This document shows positions 45,502 through 53,382 of a stretch of DNA of 64,000 nucleotides, piece by piece; the first letter of the stretch is position 1; each line of letters begins with the position of its first letter. This DNA is from Hymenobacter terrenus (GTDB lineage: Bacteria > Bacteroidota > Bacteroidia > Cytophagales > Hymenobacteraceae). Location of the stretch: assembly GCF_000972495.1 (NCBI RefSeq), contig NZ_LATM01000003.1:124001-188000 (forward strand). Reading direction: 5' to 3'. The notes beneath the pieces were generated by a model. It had not been told where the DNA came from. It saw nothing but the letters and a program-made list of their open reading frames with translations, and searched no databases. A program made the position numbers and the translations under genes.

Positions 45502-45627
45502 AGGTATAAACTCTTTTCATTTCTCAAGGGGCTTTATACCTGATAGGTATAAAATCTTTTTATTTTTGTGAGGGTATTATACCTGGCAGGTATAAAGCCT
45601 TTCAACTTTTGTGAAGGGTTTATACCT
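45502..45627. repeat. tandem array of three 40-bp units with inverted ends (43-bp period)
   Basis: Units at 45502-45541, 45545-45584 and 45588-45627, each exactly 40 bp and separated by 3 bp. Each begins AGGTATAAA and ends TTATACCT, so each unit can form a hairpin and each junction forms a 21-bp palindrome (TTTATACCT-GAT-AGGTATAAA; TTATACCT-GGC-AGGTATAA). The interior is AT-rich and shares CTTTT and, in units 2-3, TTTTGTGA(A)GGG. The array ends 14 bases before the ATG of an Xre-like regulator, so it is probably its operator or promoter region. Not CRISPR: the interior is conserved rather than spacer-like and the arms are inverted. Confidence 0.9.
45561..45568 (+). promoter_or_regulatory. candidate -7 box inside the array
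   Basis: TATTTTTG in unit 2 matches TAnnTTTG; the same place in unit 3 reads AACTTTTG and unit 1 has lost it (CATTTCTC). It lies about 75 bases before the start at 45642. A palindromic operator overlaps it on either side, which would suit autoregulation. Confidence 0.4.
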
Positions 45628-45641
45628 CGCGATTCTCCGCC

Positions 45642-46244
45642 ATGCCCCGCATCCCCCGTCCTGCTGTCGGTTATGAAGCTACCGTGCGGGCCCACTTCGG
45701 GCTGAGCATGCGGCAGCTTGCCCGCTTGCTGGGTGTGTCGGTGGGGTTCGTCGGGCACCTGGAGGCCGGCCGGAAGCAGTTGCCTCTGCCGCTGGCTTTG
45801 CGCCTGCTGCCCTTGGGCCGGCTCCTGCCACCCCCGCTGGGCCAGGGCCTGCCCGCCCCGGCTCCACCTCCCTTGCCCGAGCTGCCGGTAGTGCCGCCGC
45901 AGTTCGCCTTCCCGGCTTCTCTGGAGCCTGAGCCCCTGCGGCGCCGTATCCGCGACTGTCATCTGAAAGCCCTGGTGCTGGGTCAGCGTCTGGACGTCCT
46001 GCTTGCCCGTGCCGCCGCATTGGACCACCGCCGTTGGGGCTTGGTCCAGCTCACGGCCGCCCCGCCGCCTCCCGACCCCGCCGAAGCTGCCCACTACGCT
46101 CACTGGCTGGCCGGGCTGGCCGAAGACCTCGCCCTGGATGACCCCCAGCCCGCTGCCGCGGCCACTCAGCGGGCCCTGCTGGTCGCGCGCGTGAGTGCCC
46201 TGCAATTCGAGATTGATGCTCTGGGCGGATTGTCAAACAGCTAA
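45642..46244 (+). CDS. Xre-like helix-turn-helix regulator with Pro-rich linker
   Basis: A 200-residue protein. Residues about 8-50 form an Xre-type helix-turn-helix: ATVRAHFGLSMRQLARLLGV followed by SVGFVGHLEAGRKQLP. A Pro/Leu-rich linker (about 60-90) leads to a helical C-terminal half (RRRIRDCHLKALVLGQRLDV, HYAHWLAGLAEDLAL) that may form a dimerisation coil. I do not recognise the C-terminal family. The gene starts 14 bases after the three-unit inverted-end array, so it may bind its own operator. A MITE-like element follows its stop. Confidence 0.7.
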   Translation: MPRIPRPAVGYEATVRAHFGLSMRQLARLLGVSVGFVGHLEAGRKQLPLPLALRLLPLGRLLPPPLGQGLPAPAPPPLPELPVVPPQFAFPASLEPEPLRRRIRDCHLKALVLGQRLDVLLARAAALDHRRWGLVQLTAAPPPPDPAEAAHYAHWLAGLAEDLALDDPQPAAAATQRALLVARVSALQFEIDALGGLSNS

Positions 46245-46258
46245 GAAACTGTGCGAAT

Positions 46259-46381
46259 CAGCCAGAACGCTGTAGAGACGCGACCCTTCGCGTCTCGTCG
46301 TCCGCGCCGTTCGGGTGTTATCTGGGCGTCATCGTTCAACGACGAGACGCCAAGGGTGGCGTCTCTACAGCGTTCTGGCTG
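46259..46381. mobile_element. MITE/REP-like element, 123 bp
   Basis: Terminal inverted repeats of 23 bp are perfect: CAGCCAGAACGCTGTAGAGA at 46259 onwards and the complement ending at 46381. Internal inverted segments (GCGTCTCGTCGT and ACGACGAGACGC) give a second nested stem. There is no coding capacity. A fragment with similar sequence lies at 51881-51916. Confidence 0.75.
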
Positions 46382-46438
46382 CTAGGGGTTGACTGCCGGG
46401 GCATTTCCAGTAAAGTGAGCTCGGCTGGGAACGCTACC

Positions 46439-48445
46439 TTAGGCCATGGCTACGCGTTGGGCTTCCACGGGCCGGCTGGTTTTCAGGCCCTGGGCCATGA
46501 AGTACGCCAGCGCCATAATGGTGAGCATGGGGTTGACGCCGCTGCACGCCGGGAAGGCCGAGCCGTCGGCCACGAAGAGATTTTGCACCTCCACGGTTTC
46601 GCCGTTGGGCTTGAGGGGGTGGGTAGCCGAGTCGCCGCCCAGCCGGCAGGTACTCATCTGGTGGGCGCTGTAGAGGCCAAACTGGTTGGGCTTCCAGCTC
46701 AGGTGGGGCAGCTTGTCGAGGACGTCTGGGTTGAGCATAACGCCCTCTTTCACGTGCAGTGTGGGCAGGGTATTATGGGGCAAATACACCGTTTCGGCCC
46801 CGGCCGCCGCGTGGATTTGGGCGGCGGCCCGCACGCCTTCCAGCATGTTGGCCCGGTCGAAGTCCGACAGCGTGTAGTCAATCAGCGGGGTGCCATGCTT
46901 GTCGATACTCACCCTGCCCCCGTCGCGGTCGCGGGTCAGGACGATGAACGAGCCCAAGTGGTCGGCATCGCGCAGCAACTCATGGTGCTGGCGGCCCGAC
47001 AGCCAGGGCAGAACCATGCTCAGCAAGCCGGGGTGAGTGGGCGGCGTTTCGAGCTTGGCGCCGAAGTTGGTGCCGTGCAGCATGGTGTAGGTATCGTTCA
47101 CCACGCTCATGCTGGGGCCGTGCCAGGAGTTCATAGTGTGGGGGTAGCGGGCTCCTACGACTACCGTGGGGTGCAGATGCAGGTGGCGGCCCAGGTGCGG
47201 GTGCTTCAGGCCGGAACGCAGCAGCAGGGCGGGCGTCTGAATGGCGCCGCCGGCCACCACCACGCGCCGGGCCCGCACGCTGATGCGCACCGGGCGGCCG
47301 TCGGCGGTAGTGTGCACGGCCTCGGCGCCGGTGGCGCGGCCGTGGGCAATGGTCACGTGGTCGACCTTGGTATCGGCCAGAATGCGGGCCCCATGCTCGA
47401 AGGCCGTGAGCAAATAGGTGTTCAAAGTGCCTTGCTTGAGGCCGTGGGCGTCGCCGAGGGTCGTGTAGCCGAGGGCGCGGAAGTGAGCGTCGGAATCATC
47501 AAGGCCCTTTTCGTTGCGCGGAATCAGCTTTACTTCCTGGCCCAGCTTGGTTGAGCCGTCCCAGAGGGCCTGGTTCTGGCCGTTGTGGCGGGTGTAGTTG
47601 GTGTTCACGCCAATGGTGCGGGCCACGGCGTTGATGCTCTCCTTGAACGCCAGCGTGGTGAACTGGGGCGCGTCGTGCTCGCGGGCCCATTCCTGGAGCA
47701 CGTAGTCGGGCGTGCGGAAAGCGCCGGCCCAGTTCACGGTGGTGCCGCCACCCAGGCAGGAGCCGGCCAGAATGCCGATGCTGCCATCCTGGGTCGAGAG
47801 TGTGCCCTTGGCGTCGTAGAGCTTGCCCAGCATGTCTACTTCGCGCTGGGTAAAGTCGCAGCCGTGGCAGTAGGGGCCTTTTTCGATGACCAGCACGTCG
47901 TGCCCGGCCTCGGCCAGCTCGCCGGCCACCACGCCGCCACCCGCGCCGCTGCCGATAACTAGCACGTCGCACTCATACACCGTGTCCTGGGCGGGGCGCA
48001 GGGTGCGGATGGGTCTGGGGGTGTCCACAGGCTTTTCGGCGGGGCCGGGGTAGCCGAGGTGGCCCCAGGCAGCGGGTACGTCGGTCATGCTGCCGCCGTA
48101 GTAGAGCAGCGTGCACAGCTTGCGCAGCGCGTTGAAGCCCTTGCGCAGCTGCGGCACGTTCGAGGCGGCCCAGCTTTGCAGCAGCTGCTCGCGCTGCGCG
48201 GGGTTGAGCTTGCGGAAGGGCCGCAGCGGCCCAAACCAGGTGAGGCCCAATAGCGGCTTTTCCAGGAGGTCGAGCAGCTGGGCAAACTCGGCCTGGGCCC
48301 CCTGGGGCTGCTCACGGATGGCTTCCTGCAATTTGTCGAGGTTGAGACCGGTGGAGCCGGCCGGGCTGCCGTCGGGCAGGGCCGGGATGAAGGTATCGGC
48401 AAGGGCTTGAAGAACAGCGGAACGGTCGGGCGTAAGCGTGAACAT
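46439..48445 (-). CDS. GMC-family FAD-dependent oxidoreductase
   Basis: A 668-residue enzyme. An N-terminal helical domain (about 1-150, LQALADTFIPALPDGSPAGS) resembles the small-subunit-like extension of some long-chain-alcohol and gluconate dehydrogenases. The FAD site is DVLVIGSGAGGGVVAGELAE near residue 165. GMC signatures follow: GILAGSCLGGGTTVNWAGAF, GAIQTPALLLRSG, and at the C-terminus the catalytic region with HQMSTCRLGGDSATHPL and LFVADGSAFPACSGVNPMLT. Probably oxidises an alcohol; the acceptor is unknown. ATG 48445 starts the helical domain. Confidence 0.92.
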   Translation of the reverse strand: MFTLTPDRSAVLQALADTFIPALPDGSPAGSTGLNLDKLQEAIREQPQGAQAEFAQLLDLLEKPLLGLTWFGPLRPFRKLNPAQREQLLQSWAASNVPQLRKGFNALRKLCTLLYYGGSMTDVPAAWGHLGYPGPAEKPVDTPRPIRTLRPAQDTVYECDVLVIGSGAGGGVVAGELAEAGHDVLVIEKGPYCHGCDFTQREVDMLGKLYDAKGTLSTQDGSIGILAGSCLGGGTTVNWAGAFRTPDYVLQEWAREHDAPQFTTLAFKESINAVARTIGVNTNYTRHNGQNQALWDGSTKLGQEVKLIPRNEKGLDDSDAHFRALGYTTLGDAHGLKQGTLNTYLLTAFEHGARILADTKVDHVTIAHGRATGAEAVHTTADGRPVRISVRARRVVVAGGAIQTPALLLRSGLKHPHLGRHLHLHPTVVVGARYPHTMNSWHGPSMSVVNDTYTMLHGTNFGAKLETPPTHPGLLSMVLPWLSGRQHHELLRDADHLGSFIVLTRDRDGGRVSIDKHGTPLIDYTLSDFDRANMLEGVRAAAQIHAAAGAETVYLPHNTLPTLHVKEGVMLNPDVLDKLPHLSWKPNQFGLYSAHQMSTCRLGGDSATHPLKPNGETVEVQNLFVADGSAFPACSGVNPMLTIMALAYFMAQGLKTSRPVEAQRVAMA

Positions 48446-48539
48446 GGGGCGGGAATTTTGGAGGCTAAAAGGTAAGGTTTTTTTGGCAAAATAGTAGGCG
48501 TGCCGACTAGTTTTTGGCCCTTCAGTGCCCGCGAACAAT

Positions 48540-48640
48540 GTAGGACGCAGCCTTTGCTGCGTCGGTGCTGCACCATTTTGCGTTGTTCCTTTGGGGAATA
48601 TTCCGTCTCAGCGCCTGACGCAGCGAAGGCTGCGTCCTAC
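48540..48640. mobile_element. REP/MITE-like element, 101 bp
   Basis: Terminal inverted repeats of 24 bp with one mismatch: GTAGGACGCAGCCTTTGCTG at 48540 and its complement ending at 48640. The arms themselves contain the smaller palindrome GACGCAGC/GCTGCGTC. It lies directly upstream of the thioesterase gene start (4 bases), so it may carry that gene's promoter or have displaced it. Confidence 0.7.
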
Positions 48641-48643
48641 TTT

Positions 48644-49156
48644 ATGCCCCGCCTTATCCAAACGCCCGAAACCACTCACCGCATTCACTTTCAGGATTGC
48701 GACATGCTGGGCCACCTCAACAACGCCCGCTACCTCGACTATTTCCTCAACGCCCGTGAGGACCACACCTCTGAGCATTATGCGTTGAATCTGGGCGAGC
48801 TGGCCCGTGAGCAAAATGCCGCCTGGGTTATCACCAAGCACCACATCAGCTACCTGAAGCCGGCCCGGCAGGGGGTGCAGGTGCGTATTCTCAGTCAACT
48901 CATTCACTTCGACAACTCCAACCTGGTGCTGGAAATGCAGATGCGCGACGAAGCCGGTACCCGCCTGTTGGCCCTGCTATGGTCAGAAATGACCTATATA
49001 ACAACCCCCACCGGCACCCGCACCGACCACGCCAACGCCATGATGGAACTACTCGACAAGCTCGACGTGGAGGACGTGAGCTACGACCCCGACGGGTTTG
49101 ATGAACGCGTGAAGGAAGTGCGCAAGCAGCTGAAGAAGCTACGGCACGAAGAGTAA
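48644..49156 (+). CDS. acyl-CoA thioesterase, hotdog fold
   Basis: A 170-residue protein of the 4HBT type: RIHFQDCDMLGHLNNARYLD with the catalytic Asp, then AWVITKHHISYLKPARQGVQ and the strand VLEMQMRDEAG. A C-terminal helical tail ends KQLKKLRHEE. It would hydrolyse acyl-CoA thioesters in the cytoplasm. ATG 48644 was chosen over upstream starts because the family begins here; it directly follows the REP-like element. The divergent neighbour is the GMC oxidoreductase. Confidence 0.85.
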   Translation: MPRLIQTPETTHRIHFQDCDMLGHLNNARYLDYFLNAREDHTSEHYALNLGELAREQNAAWVITKHHISYLKPARQGVQVRILSQLIHFDNSNLVLEMQMRDEAGTRLLALLWSEMTYITTPTGTRTDHANAMMELLDKLDVEDVSYDPDGFDERVKEVRKQLKKLRHEE

Positions 49157-49318
49157 GCTCGCCGAGCCCGGTCCCACCTTCGCTCGGCAGAAGGAGAGGC
49201 GCCGAATGAGCAGGACGTGGAGCCATCAAGCGAAAGTAAGCACCTAAAAGCCCGCTCTGCATGGCGGCCTCCTCAGCAGGAGGGGGGCTAAGTCACAGCT
49301 ATGGCTGACCACAAAAAA

Positions 49319-49356
49319 GTAAAGGGATAAAAAGCAGCCGCTTTTTATCCCTTTAC
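49319..49356. terminator. bidirectional intrinsic terminator
   Basis: A perfect 17-bp stem (49319-49335 with 49340-49356) with loop AGCC and internal AAAAA/TTTTT tracts. It separates the convergent thioesterase and M1 peptidase genes. Between 49157 and 49318 nothing else is seen. Confidence 0.85.
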
Positions 49357-49403
49357 ACTCAATCATGCATCAATGTCAGGCTCCGGAGCTGGGTTGGGAG
49401 AGC

Positions 49404-51266
49404 TTACCGGGGCCAGACGTTGTCCTTTTCGGTGGCATCCATGAAAATACCGCCGAGCAGGGCCACTGATTTCACGGGTTTTGGTGCCGTGATGACGGCC
49501 TGTTTGGGGTTGGCCTTCCACACGGCGGGCGACTGGTGTAGCGTCTCCTGGCTGCCATCGGCATATACCACGGCTACATCGAAGGGGATGGCGAAACCGC
49601 CGATGTTGTCGACGGTGATGGTGGAGCCGGCCACGGGCGCCACGACTAGGTCGATGTAGTTGTTGGTGAAAAACCAGTTGTTGAAGAACCAGTTCAGGTT
49701 TTGGCCAGCGGTGTCGCTGAAGGAGTTGAAGTAGTCCCACGGAATGGGGTGCTTGCCGTGCCAGCGGTCCATGTAGGTGTGCAAGCATTTCTTGAACAAG
49801 GCATCGCCCAGCATGTCTTTAAGGGCCAGGTAGCTGAGCGAAGGTTTGCCGTAGGAGTTGTTGCCGTAGCCGGCCCGCAGCTCACTGCTGGGCGTGATGA
49901 TGGGCAGGTCCTCGGCCGTGGCGGCGTCGTGAATCCAACGGTCAACGCGGAATTTCTTGTAGAGTTCATCGGCCTCCTTGACGCCGTTTTCAGTGCGGCC
50001 GATGAGTAGCTCGAAAGTAGTGGCCCAGCCTTCGTCCATGAAGGCGTAGCGGCTTTCGTTGATGCCCATGTAGAATGGGAACCAGGTGTGAGCAATTTCA
50101 TGGTCTTGCACGAACTGGGCAAACTTCGGGTCCTGCTGGGGGCTGTCGTTCACCATCATGGGGTATTCCATGTCGGCGAAGCCCTGGAAAGCCGTCATTT
50201 TGGGGAAGGGATAGGCTACGCCGGGCCAGTTGCTAGGGTTGGAAAACCACCCCAGCGCATTCTGGCCGTTTTTCACCGACTGGCGGAAGTCCACGGTGGA
50301 GTCGGCGTAGGCAGCCTGCATGCTGGCGCGGCGCTTAGTGGCGGCATCGACGATGACGCTGCCAGCATCCCAGACGTAATGGTCGCTCAGGCCCACCGTG
50401 ACGTCGGAAATGTCGCGGGCAGTCCAGACCCAGGTGTTGGTGGGCCGCTGGGCGGTGATGCTCTTCTTGGCCAGGTCGGCAGCGGTAGCCACGTGAATGA
50501 CTTTGTCGCTGGTCATGGACTGCTTCAGGCGCTTGGCCGCAGCGGGCTGGAGGACTTGCTGCGGGTTTTGGAGGGTGCCCGTAGCCCACACAATGTAGTT
50601 GGCCGGGGCTTTTACGCGCAGGGTATAGTCGTTGAAATCGTTGTAGAACTCCTTACTGTCGACGAAGGGAGTGCGGTCCCACCCGGCGTAATCGTCATAG
50701 ACGGCGATGCGCGGGTAGAAGTAGGCCAGGAAGAAAGTAGTGGGGTCAATCATGCCCTCACGGCCGCTTTCGACGGAAATGGGGTAGTGCCAGGCAATGG
50801 CGAAACGTACGGAATCGCGGGGGGGCAGCGGGCGGGCCAGGCGCACGCCCTGGATGGTGCCGAGGCCCTGGTTGGGCGGCATGACGCGGACTTGGCCGGC
50901 GACTTGCAGGCTGTCGATGACGAGGCCGGTGGTGAGATAGTTGGGGGAAACATCGCCGTCGCGGGATACGCCAGGGCGGTGGATGTTCATGATGAGGCGC
51001 AGGACAACCTGGCGCAGGGTATCGGGGCTGTTGTTGAAGTAGGTGATGGTTTCGCGGCCGCGGATGTCGCGGGCGGGCGGGGCGGCCTCAACGGTGATGT
51101 CGTAGCGGGCGCGGTTTTGCCAGTACTTGGGGCCGGGGCGACCGTCGGGGGAGCGAGTTCCGTTGGCGTAGGCCCGCTGGATGTCGCGTGGCATGTAGAG
51201 GGTTTGGGCGGCCGCGGGGCGGAGGCTCCCAGCAAGCAGGAGCACGGCAAGCAGAATTCGAATCAT
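49404..51266 (-). CDS. M1 family metallopeptidase, exported
   Basis: A 620-residue protein with a signal peptide (MIRILLAVLLLAGSLRPAAA). The N-terminal beta domain (about 40-230) precedes a gluzincin domain with HEIAHTWFPFYMGINESRYA (HExxH at 389-393) and the third ligand Glu in FMDEGWATTFE; the M1-type substrate motif GAMEN is replaced by ADMEYPMMV. This variant is common in Bacteroidota M1 members. Probably an envelope or secreted aminopeptidase. ATG 51266 begins the signal peptide. Confidence 0.92.
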   Translation of the reverse strand: MIRILLAVLLLAGSLRPAAAQTLYMPRDIQRAYANGTRSPDGRPGPKYWQNRARYDITVEAAPPARDIRGRETITYFNNSPDTLRQVVLRLIMNIHRPGVSRDGDVSPNYLTTGLVIDSLQVAGQVRVMPPNQGLGTIQGVRLARPLPPRDSVRFAIAWHYPISVESGREGMIDPTTFFLAYFYPRIAVYDDYAGWDRTPFVDSKEFYNDFNDYTLRVKAPANYIVWATGTLQNPQQVLQPAAAKRLKQSMTSDKVIHVATAADLAKKSITAQRPTNTWVWTARDISDVTVGLSDHYVWDAGSVIVDAATKRRASMQAAYADSTVDFRQSVKNGQNALGWFSNPSNWPGVAYPFPKMTAFQGFADMEYPMMVNDSPQQDPKFAQFVQDHEIAHTWFPFYMGINESRYAFMDEGWATTFELLIGRTENGVKEADELYKKFRVDRWIHDAATAEDLPIITPSSELRAGYGNNSYGKPSLSYLALKDMLGDALFKKCLHTYMDRWHGKHPIPWDYFNSFSDTAGQNLNWFFNNWFFTNNYIDLVVAPVAGSTITVDNIGGFAIPFDVAVVYADGSQETLHQSPAVWKANPKQAVITAPKPVKSVALLGGIFMDATEKDNVWPR

Positions 51267-51356
51267 AAGGAACGACAGACGGTAACGAGACAGTGAACGT
51301 TGCACTCACAGAAGACAAAAGTATACGCCAGCGTACCGCCAGAAATAGTAGGCGAG

Positions 51357-51722
51357 ATGGAGTGCAAGGAAGAATGTACTAGCTACTTGCGGTTTTCAAA
51401 CGCAGGCTTCTCGGCAGTCCCGGTGCCCAACTGCATCGGGGCCACCCCCACGAACCTCGGCGACCTGAATGACGACACGGATGAGATTGGTCTCTTACCG
51501 GAGTGGTTTACCAGCTGCTGAATGAGCTATTTCGTGTTCACCTACCGGGCGGGCAAGTGGGAGCAACTGGTGAAGCCCTTTCCCACCCATTGCAACCAGT
51601 GGGAAAGCAACGTAAAACCCATTGAAAAGGATAGTAGCAAGAAGGGCAATGTCCTGATTCGCTACAGCGAGCTAGCGGATAGTGAGATTGTGGTAAAAAC
51701 CAAATCGTTGCCCGTTCGATAG
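51357..51722 (+). pseudogene. broken conserved gene interrupted by TGA at a Trp position
   Basis: The frame reads LRFSNAGFSAVPVPNCIG, NNLGDLNDD-like NLGDLNDDTDEIGLLPEW and FTSC, then TGA (51519-51521), then MSYFVFTYRAGKWEQLVKPF, THCNQWESNVKPIEKD and IRYSELADSEIVVKTKS, with no frame change. The two halves are one recognisable Bacteroidota family in which the junction is F-T-S-C-W, so the stop is at a tryptophan codon (TGG to TGA). The N-terminal signal peptide also seems lost. Function of the family unknown. Confidence 0.7.
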
Positions 51723-51880
51723 TCGAAAGCTGCTTTGGCTATTTCAGGGCCACGCGTTGGATTGCGGATGCTGGCCGGTGGGGAGTGGGTTCGGATGCCC
51801 GTGGGGCGAGTCAGTGGGGCGGGCGCATAGGCCTTGGGCTGCCAGGCACGTAGGCTCTGCCTGCAAAACTGCTTGCATTA

Positions 51881-51916
51881 GCCAGAACGAAGTAGCGACG
51901 CTGCCCTTGGCATCAC
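51881..51916. repeat. fragment of the 46259-46381 element
   Basis: GCCAGAACGAAGTAGCGACG followed by CTGCCCTTGGC resembles one end of the MITE-like element (GCCAGAACGCTGTAGAGACG, CGACCCTTCGC). Only one arm is present, so it is a decayed or solo end. Confidence 0.4.
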
Positions 51917-51923
51917 AGCTTCT

Positions 51924-52358
51924 TTAGAGCACCGCATTCCTTTTGAGGAAGGCAAAGTATTTTTCATCCTCACCCTCGAAAATCTCCTCCCCGCCTCCCA
52001 TGTAGGCCCTCAACAGTTCGTCGGCTGCTCGCTGGGTGTTGCCTAATTCGAATTGCACTTCCCCCAATCGAAGGTGAATATGGGGGGTGCCGATGGCTCC
52101 TGGCACGTGCATGGCCTTGGCTAATGCGGCATGAGCATGGAGGTACTCGCCGGTGAAGTAATAAGCTTCTCCCAAAGAGGCAAGCAGCCCTAACGAAGCA
52201 TCCGAGTCTTGATAAGGTTCGGGGACTAATTTGAATGCAGCTCTGAACTCGTCAATAGCACTCACATAGTTTCCCTGCTCCATGTATTCATTCCCAGCAG
52301 CACTACGCCGTGCAATTTGTTGGTGAGTGTTATCGTCCAATTCCTGAATGGCAGACAT
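51924..52358 (-). CDS. tetratricopeptide-repeat protein beside the effector locus
   Basis: A 144-residue protein with about three TPR-like helix pairs: AAGNEYMEQGNYVSAIDEFR, LASLGEAYYFTGEYLHAHAA and LRLGEVQFELGNTQRAADEL. It has no signal peptide. Similar short TPR proteins occur next to polymorphic toxin genes in Bacteroidota, where they may act as immunity proteins or chaperones (inference from context). It lies downstream of the degenerate TssD copy at 52613-52888, on the same strand. Confidence 0.7.
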   Translation of the reverse strand: MSAIQELDDNTHQQIARRSAAGNEYMEQGNYVSAIDEFRAAFKLVPEPYQDSDASLGLLASLGEAYYFTGEYLHAHAALAKAMHVPGAIGTPHIHLRLGEVQFELGNTQRAADELLRAYMGGGEEIFEGEDEKYFAFLKRNAVL

Positions 52359-52612
52359 AATTAAGTTGTTTTAAATGTAGTCAGTAGCTGTTGTTGAGCT
52401 GGCTCCAGTAGAAACCCTGCTGCGTAATTGCTGGGCTCAGCATCCATTTTCGTACTTCAGGGCGCTTTGGTGAGGCTCCGTTAATAGAGTAGCCTAGCCA
52501 TATAAGCGGCTTCTAAGGTAGCTATTCGGGGCGTCTCCCGCGCCCTGTTCGGGTCTAATCCATAACGGGAGTCCTGTAGCATTCCGGTGGTACGTTTTCC
52601 ACTCAGCAGCGT
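52359..52612. other. intergenic DNA upstream of the TPR gene
   Basis: No gene recognised. It lies between the TPR gene and the remnant of the TssD module and should contain the TPR promoter, possibly formed when the upstream toxin gene decayed. Confidence 0.35.
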
Positions 52613-52888
52613 GGCCAGAGTCGTCACGGCTGTTAGTAGGCGTTAGCCGAGCCCGCCCGTGCCACTGCCGCCGCGCTCACCCCAGTAGCTCGGTGCCCAG
52701 CTCCCCAGCCGGCATAATGACTTTCTTTACCAGCCCGCCGGCCAGCTGCTCGGCCTTGAGAAGTACAGTGTCGTGATCAAAGCAGCCTGCTGATGCTGGC
52801 CGCGTGCCTCCAGCCGACAGTCGTAGTACACCAGGGCCGCGTCGCAGAAGGTGTAGCGCTTGGCCGTCTGCCCTCCGCCAGAAAAAAC
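52613..52888 (-). pseudogene. degenerate second copy of the TssD-effector gene's central part
   Basis: This stretch is recognisably similar at the DNA level to two separate parts of the gene at 53383-54741 (about 54020-54175 and 54355-54450): for example GTGCCACTGCCGCCGCGCTC, GCTCGGTGCCCAGCTCCCCA and GTCGTAGTACACCAG. The segment between them is missing and many frame-changing differences have built up, so it is a decayed, internally deleted duplicate. It is in the same orientation as the intact gene. Confidence 0.7.
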
Positions 52889-53350
52889 TTAAACGACCTC
52901 GTTCACCTTCGCTTTAAATTTGCTTGGGTCGTCGGCAGCGATTTTTTGTAATATGCCCCGGATAAGTTCTTTAGCGTCTGGATTGCTCTTGGCCAGTAAC
53001 TGGCTAAACAAAAGCCTAGAATTAGCATCATTTAGGATGCGCACAAGCATTGTTCTCAGCCAGTCGGCAGCATGTGGTAGCATAGAAGGAGCAGCTTGTA
53101 TAAAACTATCTATTGCCTCTAATGGGGAGGATATTCTGTCATATCCTTCAATCGTATGAATCAAGCCAAACATAACTTCACTGTGTTCTGTCTGGTCATC
53201 AAAGCCCTGACAAAGAGCAGAAATATGCTCAACCTTTTCATAACTGCTAATTTGTGCTAACGCATCCTCGAAAAGCTCGATTTGCTCATTATTTTTCATC
53301 AAACGGTTAGCGCGTAACTGCTGCGTTATTAATTCCATGTTAGTAGCCAT
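52889..53350 (-). CDS. Imm30-like immunity protein
   Basis: A 153-residue, AT-rich cytoplasmic protein, all helical. ELFEDALAQISSYEKVEHIS, SEVMFGLIHTIEGYD and SMLPHAADWLRTMLVRILND resemble the Imm30 immunity family, which protects against a neighbouring polymorphic toxin. It follows the TssD-toxin fusion gene by 32 bases on the same strand, the usual toxin-immunity order. The assignment rests on sequence resemblance and position. ATG 53350 gives a 4-residue longer start than ATG 53338. Confidence 0.7.
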   Translation of the reverse strand: MATNMELITQQLRANRLMKNNEQIELFEDALAQISSYEKVEHISALCQGFDDQTEHSEVMFGLIHTIEGYDRISSPLEAIDSFIQAAPSMLPHAADWLRTMLVRILNDANSRLLFSQLLAKSNPDAKELIRGILQKIAADDPSKFKAKVNEVV

Positions 53351-53382
53351 TGAGCAAGCTTTTATTAGTGATAGAATTTTTA

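Noticed and set aside
45502..45627. CRISPR array
   Set aside because: Both arms and interior are conserved between units, spacers are only 3 bp, and the arms are inverted within each unit; no cas gene is near. The same holds for 54778-54936.
46415..47554. 379-residue plus-strand frame
   Set aside because: Shadow of the GMC oxidoreductase gene on the opposite strand.
50088..51296. 402-residue plus-strand frame
   Set aside because: Antisense to the M1 peptidase gene, whose motifs are clear; low-complexity Gly/Val composition.
2880..51722. Genome-wide reading of TGA as tryptophan
   Set aside because: Many intact genes here end in TGA at the expected family length, for example 23596-25626 and 27993-28265 type neighbours with other stops show no extension; decay is simpler.
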